Origin: Caldifarciminota bacterium
GTDB taxonomy: Bacteria > Hydrothermota > Hydrothermia > B15-G9 > WFZT01
Reading direction: 5' to 3'
Assembly: GCA_026991055.1 (NCBI GenBank)
Contig: JALXCE010000093.1
Coordinates: 1-7,413 of the forward strand
Length of the DNA stretch: 7,413 bases
Below the pieces are notes generated by a model that saw only the letters and a list, made by a program, of their open reading frames with translations, had not been told where the DNA came from and ran no database searches. The translations under genes and the position numbers were made by a program. This document shows positions 5,604 through 7,413 of the stretch, piece by piece (within the stretch, counting starts at the first letter, position 1; the number at the start of each line of letters is the position of its first letter).

Positions 5604-6821
5604 CTATCTACTGACCACTACCCCGATGACGTCCCGGTCCTGTGGTAAAGGCTCTTTGATCAGAACTTCCTTAAATTCCCCTTCCTTAATTCTTTCGCCC
5701 TTGATGTGGACCCTGAGGTAATTCCCTGTTGTACCCACAAAACTGCCATTCTTCCTTGATTCTACAAGCGTAAGGAGCTTCCTGCCGATATTTTCCCTCT
5801 TGAAACTTTGCCGTTTATTTTCGACAAGGGCAAGTAGCCTTCTAACCCGCTCTTTTTTAACATTCGATGGAATGTCTCCAAGCCCAAATGCCTCCGTCCC
5901 CGGCCTTGGTGAGTATTCAAAGACGTGCAAATAAGCAAATGGCAGGTCTTCCACAAGCCTCAAAGTTCTCTCAAAATCCTCATCCGTCTCCGTCGGAAAG
6001 CCAACAATTATATCAGTTCCTATAGCCACTCCTGGAATCTCATCCCTAATCTTTTGAACGATGGAGACATACTTTTCGATTGAGTAGGGGCGCTTCATAT
6101 CCTTTAAAACCTTTTCCGACCCCGATTGCAAAGAAATGTGAAAATGCGGGGCAAGCCTGTGAGGATTTTTCCTGAAAAGCTCAATTAGTCTGTCACTCAC
6201 GTGCACCGGCGCGATGGATGAAATCCGCAGCCGAAATTCTCCATCAATCATTAAGATTTCAGAAATCAAATTCTCCAGCTTGAGCCCCCATTCCCTTCCC
6301 CAATGCCCGATCTGTGTTCCTGTAAGCACGATCTCTTTTGCACCGTGCTCGAGATGGAATCTAATTTCATCTAAAATTTCAGCTAATGGCCTTGATCTCG
6401 AAGTGCCTCTGACCCTTGGAACAACGCAATAGGCGCACTTAAAATCACATCCCTCCTGGATTTTGACAAAAGGGCGCGTGCGGGTGAAGACCGCGAACTG
6501 GCGTGTAATGCCGAGAATCTTTGAAAGAGTGCTGAAATCTCCAGAGAATATCCCCTCATCTTCAGGCTCTGGCATAAAATTGGCGCCACACCCGGTGAAG
6601 AACACCTTTGCCCCTTCCTTCTTCTTCCTGCGGATTCTATTTAAAAAATGACGAGCATCCCGCTCCGCTCTATGGGTCACAACACACGAATTTAGAAAAA
6701 TCATATCGGCATCTTCGAGATTCTCAGTCTCCTCGAAACCCTGCGATAGGAGATGGCCTCTAAGGACTGCCGAATCATACTGATTGATCTTACAACCGTA
6801 AGTTTTAATGAAAAACTTCAT
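5604..6821 (-). CDS. mtaB: tRNA t6A37 methylthiotransferase (MtaB-type radical SAM enzyme)
   Basis: Adds a methylthio group to C2 of N6-threonylcarbamoyladenosine at position 37 of ANN-decoding tRNAs, using two SAM molecules and two iron-sulfur clusters. This 405-residue protein has the three methylthiotransferase domains. The N-terminal UPF0004 domain has the auxiliary-cluster cysteines C10 (TYGCKINQY), C46 (LNSCVVT) and C78 (FTGCGA). The radical SAM domain has CxxxCxxC at C125, C129 and C132 (EGCDFKCAYCVVP), then SSIAP at 201-205, LQSGSEKVLKDMKRPY at 231-246 and DIIVGFPTE at 270-278. The C-terminal TRAM domain covers about 343-405. The KxNQY after C10, the VxT after C46 and the C-terminal FVGTTGNYLRVHIKG favour MtaB over MiaB or RimO. 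The start overlaps the mtnA stop as ATGA, with no clear Shine-Dalgarno site, so translation probably depends on re-initiation from mtnA. Confidence 0.92.
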   Translation of the reverse strand: MKFFIKTYGCKINQYDSAVLRGHLLSQGFEETENLEDADMIFLNSCVVTHRAERDARHFLNRIRRKKKEGAKVFFTGCGANFMPEPEDEGIFSGDFSTLSKILGITRQFAVFTRTRPFVKIQEGCDFKCAYCVVPRVRGTSRSRPLAEILDEIRFHLEHGAKEIVLTGTQIGHWGREWGLKLENLISEILMIDGEFRLRISSIAPVHVSDRLIELFRKNPHRLAPHFHISLQSGSEKVLKDMKRPYSIEKYVSIVQKIRDEIPGVAIGTDIIVGFPTETDEDFERTLRLVEDLPFAYLHVFEYSPRPGTEAFGLGDIPSNVKKERVRRLLALVENKRQSFKRENIGRKLLTLVESRKNGSFVGTTGNYLRVHIKGERIKEGEFKEVLIKEPLPQDRDVIGVVVSR

Positions 6822-7413
6822 AGTTCAAACGGTGGTGTGAGTATCCCCTTCTCTGTGATATAACCGGCAACATACCTTGCCGGTGTGACGTCAAAGGCGT
6901 AGTTTAGAGCCTTTGCGTCCTTTCTTGTAATGTAGTGCCCCATCACTTTTTTAACTTCTTCAGGGTCTCTTTCTTCAATGGGAATCTCGTCGCCGGATTT
7001 AATGCTCAAATCAATTGTCGTGGTGGGCAGGGCAGTGAAAAACGGAACTTTGAAATGATTTGCAAGAATTGCAAGCGGCAAGGTTCCTATCTTGTTGGCA
7101 AAATCACCATTACGGGCAACTCGATCTGCGCCTACAATAACGAGGTCTATCATCCCTCTGTCCATGAGGATGCCAGCCATGCTGTCCACAACGAGGGTCA
7201 CGTCAATTCCTGCCCCCATGAGCTCGTAAACCGTGAGTCTTGCTCCCTGAAGCACAGGTCTGGTCTCGAGGGAATAAACCTGCTTCAACTTGCCGGCTTC
7301 ATGTGCTTTGTAAATCACTGCAAGGGCTGTACCAATGCCAGGTGTAGCAAAAATGCCGGTATTGCAGATGGTTAAGATTCTTGCATTTTCTGGAACTATC
7401 TCGAGTCCAGCCT
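6818..7413 (-). CDS. mtnA: S-methyl-5-thioribose-1-phosphate isomerase, C-terminal part (5' end outside window)
   Basis: Interconverts 5-methylthioribose-1-phosphate and 5-methylthioribulose-1-phosphate in the methionine salvage pathway, in the cytoplasm. The frame is open to the window edge, giving 197 full codons; the family is usually about 340-360 residues, so roughly the N-terminal 150 are missing. A GTG at 7318 is in frame but is not the start, because the catalytic segment lies upstream of it: ICNTG with the active-site cysteine codon at 7366-7364. Also visible are YSLETRPVLQGARLT; VGADRVARNGDFANKIGT with the catalytic aspartate codon at 7126-7124; and the C-terminal DVTPARYVAGYITEKG...PPFEL. 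The fold is shared with eIF2B-like proteins and ribose-1,5-bisphosphate isomerase, but the cysteine/aspartate pair and the NGDxANKIGT segment favour MtnA. It overlaps mtaB by 4 bases. Confidence 0.93.
   Translation of the reverse strand, partial: AGLEIVPENARILTICNTGIFATPGIGTALAVIYKAHEAGKLKQVYSLETRPVLQGARLTVYELMGAGIDVTLVVDSMAGILMDRGMIDLVIVGADRVARNGDFANKIGTLPLAILANHFKVPFFTALPTTTIDLSIKSGDEIPIEERDPEEVKKVMGHYITRKDAKALNYAFDVTPARYVAGYITEKGILTPPFEL

Noticed and set aside
5626..5641. TGACGTCCC shared with the nested palindrome arm
   Set aside because: A nine-base match inside the mtaB coding region with no inverted partner; likely chance.
6818..7318. Complete mtnA-like gene starting at GTG 7318
   Set aside because: The frame continues open to the window edge, and the catalytic ICNTG motif lies upstream of the GTG, so the gene is cut by the window and not short.
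6935..7375. 146-codon open frame on the plus strand
   Set aside because: Antisense to the conserved mtnA coding sequence, with no recognisable domain.

Overview
This window comes from a bacterium. Every gene I can support lies on the minus strand, and the genes are tightly packed with Shine-Dalgarno sites and a sigma70-like promoter. A V/A-type ATPase catalytic subunit in a bacterial setting, Lys/Glu-rich proteins and a compact layout suggest an anaerobic and perhaps thermophilic lineage, such as a Thermotogota-like or candidate-phylum bacterium. That placement is inference: no taxonomic marker was compared.

Reading in the direction of transcription, from high to low coordinates, there are three units. 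Unit 1 (7413 to about 5559) holds the C-terminal part of mtnA (5-methylthioribose-1-phosphate isomerase), overlapping by 4 bases (ATGA) with mtaB (tRNA t6A37 methylthiotransferase). A modest hairpin followed by four Ts comes after it. Unit 2 (about 5486 to 3587) has a near-consensus promoter, a leader of about 30 nt that could fold over its own ribosome binding site, and atpA (V/A-type ATP synthase catalytic subunit A). It stands alone without its usual partner subunits and ends in a very strong terminator made of a perfect 23-bp inverted repeat with hairpins nested in each arm. Unit 3 (3556 to beyond base 1) is leuS, then an FAH-family hydrolase/decarboxylase overlapping leuS by 11 bases, then after a 2-base gap the N-terminus of a rhomboid-family intramembrane protease that runs off the window.

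The genes are mostly housekeeping: methyl-thio/SAM metabolism, tRNA modification, tRNA charging and ion-motive ATP turnover. The mtnA-mtaB pair makes biochemical sense, because MtaB uses SAM and releases 5'-deoxyadenosine, and MtnA homologues can act in salvage of both 5'-methylthio- and 5'-deoxy-nucleosides. I see no defence system, mobile element, CRISPR array, tRNA or rRNA. The items most worth a second look are the orphan atpA with its leader hairpin, the nested palindromic terminator with no obvious leuS promoter after it, and the mtnA-mtaB coupling. I did not find a clearly new multi-gene system.
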